DNA of 28,931 bases. Source: CAYWRO01 sp964460345 (GTDB lineage Bacteria > Planctomycetota > Phycisphaerae > Phycisphaerales > UBA1924). Position numbers and translations under genes: made by a program. Every line of letters starts with the position of its first letter. Within the stretch, counting starts at the first letter, position 1. Location of the stretch: contig CAYWRO010000045.1 of the NCBI GenBank assembly GCA_964460345.1, positions 1 through 28,931 on the forward strand, read 5' to 3'. Of this stretch, positions 8,701 through 16,324 are shown piece by piece. The notes below the pieces were generated by a model that saw only the letters and a list, made by a program, of their open reading frames with translations, was not told the origin of the DNA and did no database searches.

Positions 8701-9087
8701 CGGGCAAAGCACGACGACGGACTGGGACGGCTCAAGGTGGTCGTCGCTCCCGGGCGAGGGCGGTACGGGCTGCGGAGCGACCATGAGGGGCCGTACGTCT
8801 TCCAGCGGGTCGAGGGCGAACTGAACGACGGCGCGAAGACGCGGGTGCTGGTCGTCTGGCGGAGACTGACTGAGGACCCGGAGAAGGACGCCGCGGTCCT
8901 TGACGCCTGGATGAGCCGCCACCGCGAGGACACCAGGGAGCGCAGCGAGCACCGCGAGTACCACGTGATCTACGTGAACGGCCCCGTGACCCTCCCGCAA
9001 CCAACGCAGGGGATGCGGACGGTGCTGCCGATCGAGGAGACCTTCAAGGACAAGATGTTTGAGGACACGGACGGGGGTGCGGCTTGA
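5737..9087 (+). CDS. Large Type III-like adenine DNA methyltransferase (Mod-like)
   Basis: A 1116-aa site-specific DNA methyltransferase, predicted to methylate adenine N6. Motif IV DPPYN is at residues 540-544 and the AdoMet-binding motif I FAGSG is at 816-820. The order IV then I is the beta-class order of Type III Mod proteins, with the target-recognition region between them. The roughly 480-residue N-terminal extension (DFGIYRIL, YNHLLAFFGRYYDEGDF, YAIPYSGEEVTLHWANKDQY) is seen in a long Mod-like subfamily and makes it nearly twice the size of EcoP1I Mod (about 645 aa). A C-terminal segment of about 250 residues follows. ATG 5737 is chosen over the upstream in-frame start at 5584, which would overlap the sigma gene by 150 nt. 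The catalytic/recognition block (about nt 7180-8330) is visibly less GC-rich than both flanks. Confidence 0.9.
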   Translation: MTTTTHKSASPGPAANGNGATAATVTESRFNALKAKLRELFELDKADLDFGIYRILAAKNKEVTDFLDRQLKDVVREILTEHGAGEAAAIDAEIAEARKAAEAAGFDPAASPKVKALEARRATAGGASAAELEADIYNHLLAFFGRYYDEGDFISQRRYKGDTYAIPYSGEEVTLHWANKDQYYIKSGEWHKDYRFKLPGGKSVRFKLVEATQEGGGGNNKEPDEAKRRYILVDDNPVEATDTELTLRFHFRAPTEEEKARAAAAVSIFGGDFAKAKGAKKGDEREQFCADAEKRAAAAMTSTQLAAWKAAFQSAATDAKPDRTILGKHLDHFTARNTFDYFIHKDLGGFLKRELDFYIKNEVVRLDDLEALDDGHLARVQGKIKAIRRVAGRIIDFLAALENFQKKMWLKKKFVLETNWLVTVDRIPPKLRDVVAANKAQWEEWERLGFKPDEAASEGLFGKAKWGTRAYLDVCTTLVVDTCHFDDAFRAEVLAAEEVVAVAHALYEAITGVMIHGDNFHGLALIAASAARTVDCVYIDPPYNAKSSEILYKNSFKHSSWLSLLDSRLDLTSVLLAEDGVFVVAIDEVEQELLGRLLTIHFPDRAKDCIVVNHNPSGQQGDNFSFTHEYCYFVHKSPGRFIAEQVRDDPSVWDERNFRDVTGDDSLRTAAKNCFYPIFVREGDVVGFGEVCPEDYHPQMNELLPDGTIAVYPIDPQGTERKWRFARQTVEEIRGELKAHKINARGVVDIKRLKKTFNYKSNWTESRYSANNYGTQLLNHIIPEAAASFPKSLFTTRDALHAGLNGAKRAIIVDYFAGSGTTGHAVLHLNREDGGTRQFILMETGTHFDAVLKPRLQKVVYAPEWRGGKPQTHNKGLSALVKYFAVESYEDALNNLPAPKSDGGLLAQIEDPAAKDALITYALDLEMGPHLLNLDAFRDPWAYTIKAQLAGEDEIKPHRVDLVETFNYLIGLKVHAYGPMERYSAEFERAKHDDGLGRLKVVVAPGRGRYGLRSDHEGPYVFQRVEGELNDGAKTRVLVVWRRLTEDPEKDAAVLDAWMSRHREDTRERSEHREYHVIYVNGPVTLPQPTQGMRTVLPIEETFKDKMFEDTDGGAA

Positions 9088-9129
9088 TTCGGGCTATCGA
9101 TCGGCGCGAAGGTGGCGAGGGCGCGCATT

Positions 9130-12100
9130 ATGGCTAAGAGGGCCAAGGCAGCGAAGTCCGATTTCCACCGGCAGACGGTGCTCTTTCGATGGGCGCTGAA
9201 CCAGTTGGGCGTTGACGACCTGGAGGAGTTCAAGGACCGCTTCCAGATCGGGCCAGACACCGCCGATGGCACGGACGAACGCACCGGCCTGCATTGCTTC
9301 TTTGAGGCGATCGCCGCGGAGCTGCCGAAGATGGCCGGCAGGGTCATTCCGCTTGATCGGCTTCAGAGCTACGAACAGAACATCCTGGAGCACACGCAGG
9401 CGATCAACACCGCCCGGTTCCACCACGGGCAATTGAAGATCGACTGGAAGTACCACCAGTATCTGGCCCTGCTGTTTACTGAGATGTATCTGGATCGGTA
9501 TTTCCGCGACCCGGTGTCTCTGCGCGAGGAGTTGAACGCCCACATCATCGCCCACAATGCGGAACGGCCGGCGGATGCGGTGGAGCCGTTCTCAACGGCA
9601 CCAACCAACAGGGACGATGGTGATCCGCGGCGGCAGTTGGCCCTGCTGGCCTTCTGGTGCGCCACGGGCAGTGGCAAGACGCTGCTGATGCACATGCACA
9701 TCCGGCAGTTCCGCCACTATCAGGAGCGGGCGTACAAGGCGGGGCTGTGGCCGAAGCTGGATCAGATCATCCTGGTTACGCCGAACGATGGGCTGAGCAC
9801 GCAGCACGAGCGCGAGTTGAAGCAGTCTGGACTTGATGCCGTTTCAATCGGGGAACTCGGGACGGCCGGGCTGTTCAAGGAGCAGGCGAGGCAAGCGATC
9901 AAGATCCTCTCCATTCACAAGTTCCGCGAAGAGCACGGCGAGACGACCGTGGCGACGGAGGCGTTCGAGGGATGCAACCTTGTGTTGGTGGATGAGGGGC
10001 ACCGGGGCGCGGGGGCGGGAGGGGAGGGCGCATGGCTATCGCGGCGGAATCAACTCGCCGAGGGCGGCTTCACGTTCGAGTACTCGGCGACCTTCAAGGA
10101 AGGCATCAGCGGGATCAGCAAGCCCGCCGAACGCGAGGAGATGCGGAACCGCTACGCGCGGGCGATCCTCTTCGACTACGCCTATCGCAGCTTCTACCGC
10201 GACGGCTACGGCAAGGATTTTCGCATCCTGAACCTTGAAGACGGTCAGGCGGAGAAGCAGCGGCGTTATCTGACGGCGGCGCTGATGCTGTTCTACCAGC
10301 AGCTTCGCGTGTGGGCGGACGGGGGCGCGGCGATCAAGCCATTTCACGTGAAGAAGCCGTTGTGGGTGTTCGTGGGGCACACCGTGACGGGGGGCAAAGC
10401 CTCGACGACGGCCGACAAGGTGTCCGTCTCCGATGTGATGGAGGTCCTGCTCTTCCTCAAGGGGTTCCTCGCAGACCAGAAGAGTTCGGTTGCGCTGGTC
10501 GAGAGTCTCTTGACCGAAGGATTGCGTGACCACAAGGGCCAGGATCTGCTGGAGCGGCGTCTTCCGCACCTGAAAGGCCCGAACGATGACGGCGCCGATG
10601 CCCAGTCGGTCTATGAGGGCATTCTCCGCGACGTGTTCAATGCTCCCGGCGGCGGCTCGCTGACCGTCCAGTTGCTCAAAGCCGCCACAGGTGAGATGGC
10701 CGTGAAGGTCGGCGAGGCAAATCCGTTTGGCGTCGTCAACGTCGGCGACCCGGCAACGGTGGCGGAGCGCTGCGACAAGGAAGGGATCACGCGCCTTGAG
10801 GATGATGTGAATCGGCCGTCGCTCTTCTTGGGGATCGACCACGACGACAGCCCGATTAACCTGCTCGTCGGCTCACGGAAGTTCACGGAGGGGTGGAACT
10901 CGTATCGCGTCTCCTCGATCGGGCTCATGGGCATGGGCAAGAACGAGGGGACTCAGGTGATCCAGCTCTTCGGCCGCGGCGTGCGGCTTCGTGGGTATCG
11001 CAACAGTCTGCGGCGGTCGTCTGTTCTGGCAGACAAGCCAGCGCCGCCGCCGAACTTTCGGCAGGTGGAGACGCTTCAAGTCTTCGGCGTGAAGGCGAAG
11101 TACCTGGAGACGTTCCGCAAGTGGATTCACAGCGAAGTGCCGGAAGCCTTGGCGAAGGAGACGTGGGATCTGCCCGTCGTCACGACCCTGCCGCCGGAAC
11201 GCAAACTGAAGACGATCCGACTGAGGGAGATGATTGACGGCGTGAAGGTGGAGAGGGGGCAGGCGTTTCACCAACTCGGCCCGCTCGTCCGGCTGCGGCC
11301 GCCGGACGAGACGGCAAGCGCTGATGCGTGGCTGCGCCGCCATCCGACCAAGCTGAACTGGTTGCCGCGAATCAAGGGGATCGTCGGCTCGGACAAGCGG
11401 ATCACCTCGGCGATCGGGGAGGCCGCAGGCCTTCCACGAAAGCGCCTGACCAAGATTCCGCTGTGCCTGTTCGACCTTGACGAACTCGTGTTCGATCTTG
11501 AGGCGTTCAAGGCGGCTCGCGGTCTTGACCGGCTGCACGTGGACCGAGCCGCGGTGGTCTCGCTGTTGGAGCGCGACGACTGGTACGAGTTGTACGCAAG
11601 CGAAGAGGACATGCGTCTCGACCGCTACGAGAACCGCGCCCAGTGGCAGCGCATGGCGTTGCAACTGCTCAGTGCGTACGCGGAACGGTTCTATCGCTTC
11701 GTCCGCGGCCGCTGGGAATCGCCGTACATCGAGGTCGCTGAGGTCACGGCGGACGACCCGAGCATCATCGACGCATACACGATCGAGACGACGGATCGCG
11801 TCTACACCGAAGAAGATCTGAAGCGGATCGACGGTCTTGTCAAAGATCTCCGCGCGGCCGTGGCGAAGGAGTCGCTGGCGGCATGGAGCAAATGCGGCGG
11901 TCGCTGGCGCACCGTTCCGTTCGCGGGTCATCTGTATCAACCCCTGTTGTTCGTCGGAAAGAATGTCGAAATTCGAATCAGCCCAGTTGCCCTTGACAAA
12001 TGGGAGGCCCAGTTTGTCAAGGATCTGGCCGGTTGGTGCAAAGCGAACAAGGCCGAGGATATTTACCTGCTTCGCAACCAAGCGGTGCGCGGCCTCGGCT

Positions 12101-12468
12101 TCTTCCAGGCGGCGAACTTTTACCCGGATTTCCTGCTTTGGATGCAGGATGAGGATTGCGAGCATCTGGCCTTCATCGATCCAAAGGGGCTTCATCACTA
12201 TGGCCCCGCCGATCCGAAAGTGCAGTTCGCCACCCAGGATGTCCCGCAGCTTCAAAAGGTTGTTGCCGCACAGAGCCCTGGGCTGCGCCTGCATGCATAC
12301 ATCCTCTGCAATACGCCCTATGCGAAGTTGGAGTGGCCGCGAGGCGACGGCCAGTTGATGAGCAGGGAAGAAGTGGAGCAGTTCCACGTGCTCTTTCAGC
12401 AAGAGGACGATCCAGCGTACCTGGCCGAGTTGATGGAGCGGATTCGCCCCGGGCCGGCGTGTGTCTAA
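9130..12468 (+). CDS. Type III Res-like helicase-nuclease
   Basis: A 1112-aa restriction-subunit-like SF2 helicase fused to a nuclease. Walker A ATGSGKT is at residues 178-184, the DEGH box at 288-291, the SATFKEGI segment follows as motif III, and motif VI GRGVRL is at 615-620. Near the C-terminus, YPDFLLW followed by FIDPKG gives D1000, D1017 and K1019. This fits a PD-(D/E)XK endonuclease with Asp in place of the more usual Glu in the xK half. It should pair with the upstream methylase to translocate along and cleave unmethylated DNA. The ATG at 9130 has a GGCGAGG site 9 nt upstream; a GTG at 9112 is an alternative. The gene starts 42 nt after the methylase stop and ends the four-gene operon. 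Classical EcoP1I Res is about 970 aa, so this is a long form. Confidence 0.88.
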   Translation: MAKRAKAAKSDFHRQTVLFRWALNQLGVDDLEEFKDRFQIGPDTADGTDERTGLHCFFEAIAAELPKMAGRVIPLDRLQSYEQNILEHTQAINTARFHHGQLKIDWKYHQYLALLFTEMYLDRYFRDPVSLREELNAHIIAHNAERPADAVEPFSTAPTNRDDGDPRRQLALLAFWCATGSGKTLLMHMHIRQFRHYQERAYKAGLWPKLDQIILVTPNDGLSTQHERELKQSGLDAVSIGELGTAGLFKEQARQAIKILSIHKFREEHGETTVATEAFEGCNLVLVDEGHRGAGAGGEGAWLSRRNQLAEGGFTFEYSATFKEGISGISKPAEREEMRNRYARAILFDYAYRSFYRDGYGKDFRILNLEDGQAEKQRRYLTAALMLFYQQLRVWADGGAAIKPFHVKKPLWVFVGHTVTGGKASTTADKVSVSDVMEVLLFLKGFLADQKSSVALVESLLTEGLRDHKGQDLLERRLPHLKGPNDDGADAQSVYEGILRDVFNAPGGGSLTVQLLKAATGEMAVKVGEANPFGVVNVGDPATVAERCDKEGITRLEDDVNRPSLFLGIDHDDSPINLLVGSRKFTEGWNSYRVSSIGLMGMGKNEGTQVIQLFGRGVRLRGYRNSLRRSSVLADKPAPPPNFRQVETLQVFGVKAKYLETFRKWIHSEVPEALAKETWDLPVVTTLPPERKLKTIRLREMIDGVKVERGQAFHQLGPLVRLRPPDETASADAWLRRHPTKLNWLPRIKGIVGSDKRITSAIGEAAGLPRKRLTKIPLCLFDLDELVFDLEAFKAARGLDRLHVDRAAVVSLLERDDWYELYASEEDMRLDRYENRAQWQRMALQLLSAYAERFYRFVRGRWESPYIEVAEVTADDPSIIDAYTIETTDRVYTEEDLKRIDGLVKDLRAAVAKESLAAWSKCGGRWRTVPFAGHLYQPLLFVGKNVEIRISPVALDKWEAQFVKDLAGWCKANKAEDIYLLRNQAVRGLGFFQAANFYPDFLLWMQDEDCEHLAFIDPKGLHHYGPADPKVQFATQDVPQLQKVVAAQSPGLRLHAYILCNTPYAKLEWPRGDGQLMSREEVEQFHVLFQQEDDPAYLAELMERIRPGPACV

Positions 12469-12606
12469 GGGCGCTACCCGTTCCAATCAGAACGTTCAGT
12501 GCGGGCCAGAGGATTCTCTACTGCTGCACATGATGGCCCTATCCTTACGACGTTCTTCTGGCCAGGACGGACGGTCTCCGCCGGGACGGCGGCTGCGAGG
12601 AAGACT

Positions 12607-13134
12607 GTGAACAACGCGAGGGGGCACGAAACCGCTCCAAACCGCTCACCTGAAAAAGGGCGTGATCCCGCCGGCGGGGCCGTCGAGGCGGATTGGCCGG
12701 GTGTCCGGCACACGAAGCAGCGGGCCTTTCTGGCGGCCTACGCCGAGTGCTGCAACGTGCGGAACGCCGCGGCATGCGCGGGCGTGAACCGGCGGCGGGT
12801 GTACGAGTGGAAGGCCAGCTCTGAGGCGTTCCGGCAAGCCATGAGGATCGCGGAGGACTTGGGTGTAGAGGCGCTTGAGGACGAGGCGGTTCGCCGCGCC
12901 CAAGAGGGCCTGCGGCGGTACAAGTTCACCAGGGGCGGGGAGCCGATCAAGCACCCTGTCACGGGCGAGCCGTACTTCGAGCACGAGTACAGCGACACGC
13001 TGCTGATCTTCCTGCTGAAGGCGAAGCGCCCAGAGGTGTACCGGGAACGGCACCAAATCCAGCATGCGGGCGAGGTCACCTACGCGAAGCATGTGATTCT
13101 GGAGGACCGGCCCGCGCCGATCGGGGCGGTTTGA
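12607..13134 (+). CDS. Terminase small subunit-like HTH protein
   Basis: A 175-aa protein resembling phage terminase small subunits. The pattern is TKQRAFLAAYAECCNVRNAA, then an HTH with ACAGVNRRRVYEWKASSEAF, then a long helical part (EDLGVEALEDEAVRRAQEG) and a C-terminal SDTLLIFLLKAKRPEVYRER, which is characteristic of this group. In phages and satellites such proteins recognise the packaging site and recruit the large terminase. No large terminase, portal or capsid gene accompanies it, so it may redirect a helper phage's packaging or be a phage relic. The GTG at 12607 follows an AGGAAG site; a longer frame back to 12499 has no better signal. It begins the right-hand mobility module after the R-M operon. 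Confidence 0.65.
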   Translation: MNNARGHETAPNRSPEKGRDPAGGAVEADWPGVRHTKQRAFLAAYAECCNVRNAAACAGVNRRRVYEWKASSEAFRQAMRIAEDLGVEALEDEAVRRAQEGLRRYKFTRGGEPIKHPVTGEPYFEHEYSDTLLIFLLKAKRPEVYRERHQIQHAGEVTYAKHVILEDRPAPIGAV

Positions 13135-13154
13135 TCGGGGACCCGGCCCGCAGC

Positions 13155-13177
13155 GTTAGTGAGGGTGAGCCACTAAC
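13155..13177. promoter_or_regulatory. 7-bp inverted repeat after the TerS-like gene
   Basis: A perfect dyad GTTAGTG / CACTAAC (13155-13161 and 13171-13177) with a 9-nt loop lies 21 nt after the TerS-like stop. There is no T-tract, so it is not a standard intrinsic terminator. It may be an operator or a weak transcript-stabilising hairpin. Confidence 0.3.
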
Positions 13178-13236
13178 AGCGGACTGGCCTTGTCCTCGTG
13201 GCCATTTCTGACCGCATTGGCCGAGCGCACGCATCG

Positions 13237-13261
13237 GTTGATTGCAACCGTTGATTGCAAC
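13237..13261 (+). promoter_or_regulatory. Tandem operator-like repeats
   Basis: The 12-mer GTTGATTGCAAC occurs twice, at 13237-13248 and 13250-13261, with a 13-bp period. Each copy is itself a dyad (GTTG...CAAC). The pair lies about 165 bp before the start of the large hypothetical gene, in an otherwise unassigned spacer. It looks like a two-site regulator target; the regulator is unknown. Confidence 0.4.
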
Positions 13262-13426
13262 TCTGACAACACCCGCCCGCCGGGCTGCCGGACGGCTACG
13301 GTTGGCTAAACGCGGGAAGCCCTGAGGGGGTGCACACTCTGAGGGGCAAGCGGGTTGGACGGTGCCGAACGGATTGCCCTCTGCGCGGCATCGTCCGACC
13401 CGACCCGCCCAGCAGAGGGCGCGACG

Positions 13427-15442
13427 ATGACCCCCGAAAGTGGTGGCGAATGTAACGGAACAACGCGCGAAAAGGAGGCCGCGCGACGCAAACCCGCACA
13501 CCTGAAAGAGAACTGGGAGGCCCTGCGATCGGCGGCATATCGCCGCGTGCGGACAAGCCCGAGCGCGTTCGCGGACGCCGGGCGGTGGCTGGATGCTGAG
13601 TACTCCGAGGGCGCTATCAGGGAGCGCTACGAGCAGCGCGATGCCGGCTCCGGCGGCCGTGTGTCGCCATACCAGATCATCCCGCCCGAACCGGGGAGGG
13701 ATGCTCGCCTAGCTCGTCTCTCCAGCGCGATGGTTGACCTGCGCCATGAGCCGCCGAATCTGTCCAGTTTCGCCATCGACGATCCGTGCGTCTGGGCGCA
13801 TCGCATCCTGCTGCTGGTGTGCCTGCTGACGGACCGCAGCGCGAGCGACTACACGGCGGACCTGACCGAGCTGGGCGCGCTGCCCTGGTGCGACGATGGG
13901 GGCATGGGGCGGGCAATGGTCGCAGCGACGGAAGCATTAGAGCGACCGGAGCAATCGGACCTGGAGCGCGGCGATGAGCCTTGGGTGACAATGGTGCGGG
14001 ATGCGCTTCGGCTGGTGCCCGACGGGCAAACAGGTACTCCGGAAGGGGGCCGGACCAATGAGGCCGCGAGGGCACATGCGCGCGGCGGGGCGGCGGGGTC
14101 GAGTTTCGGGTTCGGTGTGCGGAGTGGCTCGTCCCGCCTTGCCGCCGCGAGGGGTGATCGCCAGCAGGAAACCGCGATGCGGGAGGCGGCCTGCGCCGCG
14201 GCGAAGTGCCACGATGAGGAGGCGCAGCGGGACGCAGCCAACGCAACGCCGGCGGAATGCGCCGCCGAATTGCGCCGCATCGCTGACGAGCTGGCGAGAG
14301 TGCCGCAACGGCCGGGGCCGACACGCTTCAAAGAGCGCGCGGCAACAGACCTGCTCGCCCGCGCCTTGCGTTTCAGGGCTTGGCAGTCGGCCACAGTGGA
14401 GCGTGCTGCCTTTCGTCGCGCTTACTTCGCCGCGTCCGAATCAGCGTTGAACTGGTTTGTGCCGGACTACCACCCCAACCGCTTCACCGAGACTGCCACC
14501 ATGCTGGTGCGCCGCCTGCGCGACGAAGCCGATCAGATTGTTGCCGGCGCGGAGGTAGCCGCGGCGAGCAACGCCCAACAGCACCCTGGTGAAGGGGAGG
14601 GCGAATCTAGCGCAGCAGCCGACCGCAGCAAATCGACACCGCTGGCTGACCCGCCGCTGCCGGCGATAGCCCGGCCGGATTTCCCCTTAACCAACGACCT
14701 GCGCGCCACGAGTGATCCGCTGTGGCAGAAGCTACGGATGTTCCGGCGCTGGCTGATGGAAGGGGAGAGACACACGCCGGGAGAGTGGCACGGGTTGCTG
14801 ATCGACATTCGGCACTTGACGGACGCGGCCGGGCTGCTCCCCAACCTGAGCGGCGCCCCGCTGGTCGCCTGGATGCAGGAGGTAAAGGCCGCCGTTCCCG
14901 GAGCATGGGACGATGAGCCGGAGGATTGGCACTACCTGCTGCTCACAGCTCCGGGGACAGATGGCTGGTCGCAGACGCACAACCTGCTGGACTGCTTTGC
15001 GGACACATCCGAACGGGAAGTGGCGATCGCATGGGCCGAGGGATGGATGAGCGCGCGGGAGCGGCAGTTGATTGGCACTGCGCCGCCGGCGCTCTTGGGC
15101 AAGGAGGCGGTGGTTGCCGCGCTGGACTGTCCGGGGCAGCTAAACGCCGACCAAGCGGCGGCCAAGCCGCCAATCGGCGAGAAACCAGCGTGGCGCAGCG
15201 AGTCACTGAGTGTGACGGAGCGGATCACCCTTTATGCCACTGCTCACAAGGGGGACGCCGCACCATCCATCCGTGTGCTTGCGAAGGCGATCGGCTGCGC
15301 ACCATCGGCGGTGCAAAAGAACACTGTCTACAAGGGTTGGTGCAAGATGAGCACCGGCCATCGAGCGGAGAGTACCGGAGGCCGGAAGCGTCGCCAATCC
15401 AGCATCATCGCCGCTGACCGGATCGAACGCGAGGATGAGTAG
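13427..15442 (+). CDS. Large hypothetical protein of the mobility module
   Basis: A 671-aa protein that I cannot assign to a family. It has a helical N-terminal part (to about residue 200), a glycine/alanine-rich low-complexity linker (about 205-245), a helical, Arg/Glu-rich middle (about 250-385), and a second ordered part rich in tryptophan (for example LWQKLRMFRRWLMEGE, WHGLLIDIRHLTDAAG). Near the C-terminus, IRVLAKAIGCAPSAVQKNTVYKGW looks like a helix-turn-helix, shown here by its AKAIGCAPSAVQ core. The architecture suggests a DNA-binding accessory protein of the element, with no enzymatic motif visible. ATG 13427 is preferred because AGAGGGC lies about 8 nt upstream. The frame continues upstream to 13355 without a good signal. 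Confidence 0.65.
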   Translation: MTPESGGECNGTTREKEAARRKPAHLKENWEALRSAAYRRVRTSPSAFADAGRWLDAEYSEGAIRERYEQRDAGSGGRVSPYQIIPPEPGRDARLARLSSAMVDLRHEPPNLSSFAIDDPCVWAHRILLLVCLLTDRSASDYTADLTELGALPWCDDGGMGRAMVAATEALERPEQSDLERGDEPWVTMVRDALRLVPDGQTGTPEGGRTNEAARAHARGGAAGSSFGFGVRSGSSRLAAARGDRQQETAMREAACAAAKCHDEEAQRDAANATPAECAAELRRIADELARVPQRPGPTRFKERAATDLLARALRFRAWQSATVERAAFRRAYFAASESALNWFVPDYHPNRFTETATMLVRRLRDEADQIVAGAEVAAASNAQQHPGEGEGESSAAADRSKSTPLADPPLPAIARPDFPLTNDLRATSDPLWQKLRMFRRWLMEGERHTPGEWHGLLIDIRHLTDAAGLLPNLSGAPLVAWMQEVKAAVPGAWDDEPEDWHYLLLTAPGTDGWSQTHNLLDCFADTSEREVAIAWAEGWMSARERQLIGTAPPALLGKEAVVAALDCPGQLNADQAAAKPPIGEKPAWRSESLSVTERITLYATAHKGDAAPSIRVLAKAIGCAPSAVQKNTVYKGWCKMSTGHRAESTGGRKRRQSSIIAADRIEREDE

Positions 15443-15450
15443 TGGTCGCC

Positions 15451-15583
15451 AGCGCTCACAGTGAGCGCTCACCGAAAAATCCTGCATTGCAAAAACGGCG
15501 ATGGCGCGGGTGTGAGCGGCCATTTGACGGCCGAGCGTGGGCGTTCTCGCGCGCTCACTGGTGAGCGCGACACGGAATCCGTG
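15451..15583. promoter_or_regulatory. Cluster of GCTCAC/GTGAGC palindromes upstream of the HTH genes
   Basis: The spacer holds a perfect 9-bp dyad with a 1-nt centre (15451-15469), which overlaps the 12-bp palindrome GTGAGCGCTCAC (15461-15472). A lone half-site GTGAGCG lies near 15510. A second perfect 9-bp dyad with a 2-nt centre is at 15550-15569, followed directly by CACGGA-A-TCCGTG (15571-15583). These are repeated copies of one half-site in alternating orientation. That suggests an operator cluster for a regulator of the excisionase/replication operon, or binding sites of an initiator. Confidence 0.6.
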
Positions 15584-15652
15584 TAGGCCCTCCGCTGTTC
15601 CCGGTAGCGTGTACCGAGCGGCGGGCCAGCGCTTACACGGAGGCCCGCCATC

Positions 15653-15868
15653 ATGGCAACCGAGACCGAGACTCTCTGGACCGTGGCCCGCATTGCCGAG
15701 CACTTGGGCGCTGCCCGGCATCGGGTCGAGTACGTCATTGACACCCGGCGAATCACGCCGATCGGACGCGCCGGCATCGCCCGCGTGTTCGATGCCCGCG
15801 ACGTGGATCTGATCGGCCACGAATTGCGCCGCATTGAAGCGGAGCGCGAGGGGGTGGCCCATGACTGA
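15653..15868 (+). CDS. Small helix-turn-helix DNA-binding protein
   Basis: A 71-aa protein with an excisionase/MerR-like winged-helix pattern: LWTVARIAEHLGAARHRVEY (HTH) followed by a wing (ITPIGRAGIARVFDARDV) and a basic helix. Such proteins act as recombination directionality factors or transcription regulators in integrative elements. GGAGGC lies 7 nt before the ATG. The stop overlaps the start of the next HTH gene, and the palindrome cluster just upstream may be its target or that of its partner. Confidence 0.7.
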   Translation: MATETETLWTVARIAEHLGAARHRVEYVIDTRRITPIGRAGIARVFDARDVDLIGHELRRIEAEREGVAHD

Positions 15869-16073
15869 GCGCCCCACCAACACCGGCCCGGAGCCGCTGG
15901 CGCTGCGCCCGCGGGAGGCAGCTGCGGCACTGGGAATCGGCGAGCGGAAGCTGTGGGAACTGACGGCCCCGCGCGGCCCGATCCCGTGCGCGAAGATCGG
16001 CACGTGCGTTGTGTACCCCGTCGATGCGTTGAGGGCGTGGCTAGCAGCGCAGGTGGAAGGGGGGCAGCGATGA
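15861..16073 (+). CDS. AlpA/excisionase-like HTH protein
   Basis: A 70-aa protein with the HTH_17/AlpA arrangement: LALRPREAAAALGIGERKLW (HTH), then PIPCAKIGTCVVYPVDALRAWLA, whose 'G-x-x-V-x-Y-P-V-x-A-L-x-x-W-L' ending is diagnostic of excisionase-type proteins. It starts inside the end of the previous gene (overlap 15861-15868) and overlaps the next by 4 nt, so the four genes 15653-18117 form one operon. AlpA-like proteins regulate satellite and prophage excision; that role is inferred here. Confidence 0.75.
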   Translation: MTERPTNTGPEPLALRPREAAAALGIGERKLWELTAPRGPIPCAKIGTCVVYPVDALRAWLAAQVEGGQR

Positions 16074-16324
16074 ACCCCAAAACCGACACCGCCCCGACGC
16101 TGGCAACGAACGGGGCGGGCAGGCACCGTGACGGTGATGGCTTCACCCGATCCTATCGCACTGCGGCGGGCACACCAGAGGGCGGCGACGGCCGCTATAT
16201 GCGAGCGTGGCTGGATCGCTGGCACTCGGAACCGCGTCCTTTTTTTGGTGAGACATTTTGTGACATTGAGCGCCCGCGTGTGCGGTTCGTCTGGGGCGAC
16301 CGGGACGGGAGGGCGGAGCGATGA
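16070..16324 (+). CDS. Small hypothetical protein in the replication operon
   Basis: An 84-aa product (MNPKTDTAPTL...) with no recognised domain. The first half is polar and Gly/Arg-rich; the second half contains YMRAWLDRWHSEPRPFFGE and ends in basic/acidic residues. It has ATGA overlaps at both ends (with the AlpA-like gene and the primase-helicase gene) and a GGGGGG-type ribosome site. The coupling supports it as real even though its function is unknown. Confidence 0.55.
   Translation: MNPKTDTAPTLATNGAGRHRDGDGFTRSYRTAAGTPEGGDGRYMRAWLDRWHSEPRPFFGETFCDIERPRVRFVWGDRDGRAER

Noticed and set aside
1786..12468. DISARM or BREX system
   Set aside because: The SNF2 helicase and methylase recall DISARM, but there is no DrmA, DrmB (DUF1998) or DrmC (PLD) protein. 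BREX PglZ, BrxC and PglX-type proteins are also absent. Mod and Res motifs point to a Type III-like system.
10873..12486. Long minus-strand frame (537 aa) opposite Res
   Set aside because: Antisense shadow of a GC-rich gene with a recognised product on the plus strand.
12479..12494. Terminator after the R-M operon
   Set aside because: Only a 5-bp dyad (CGTTC/GAACG) with no T-tract; too weak to call.
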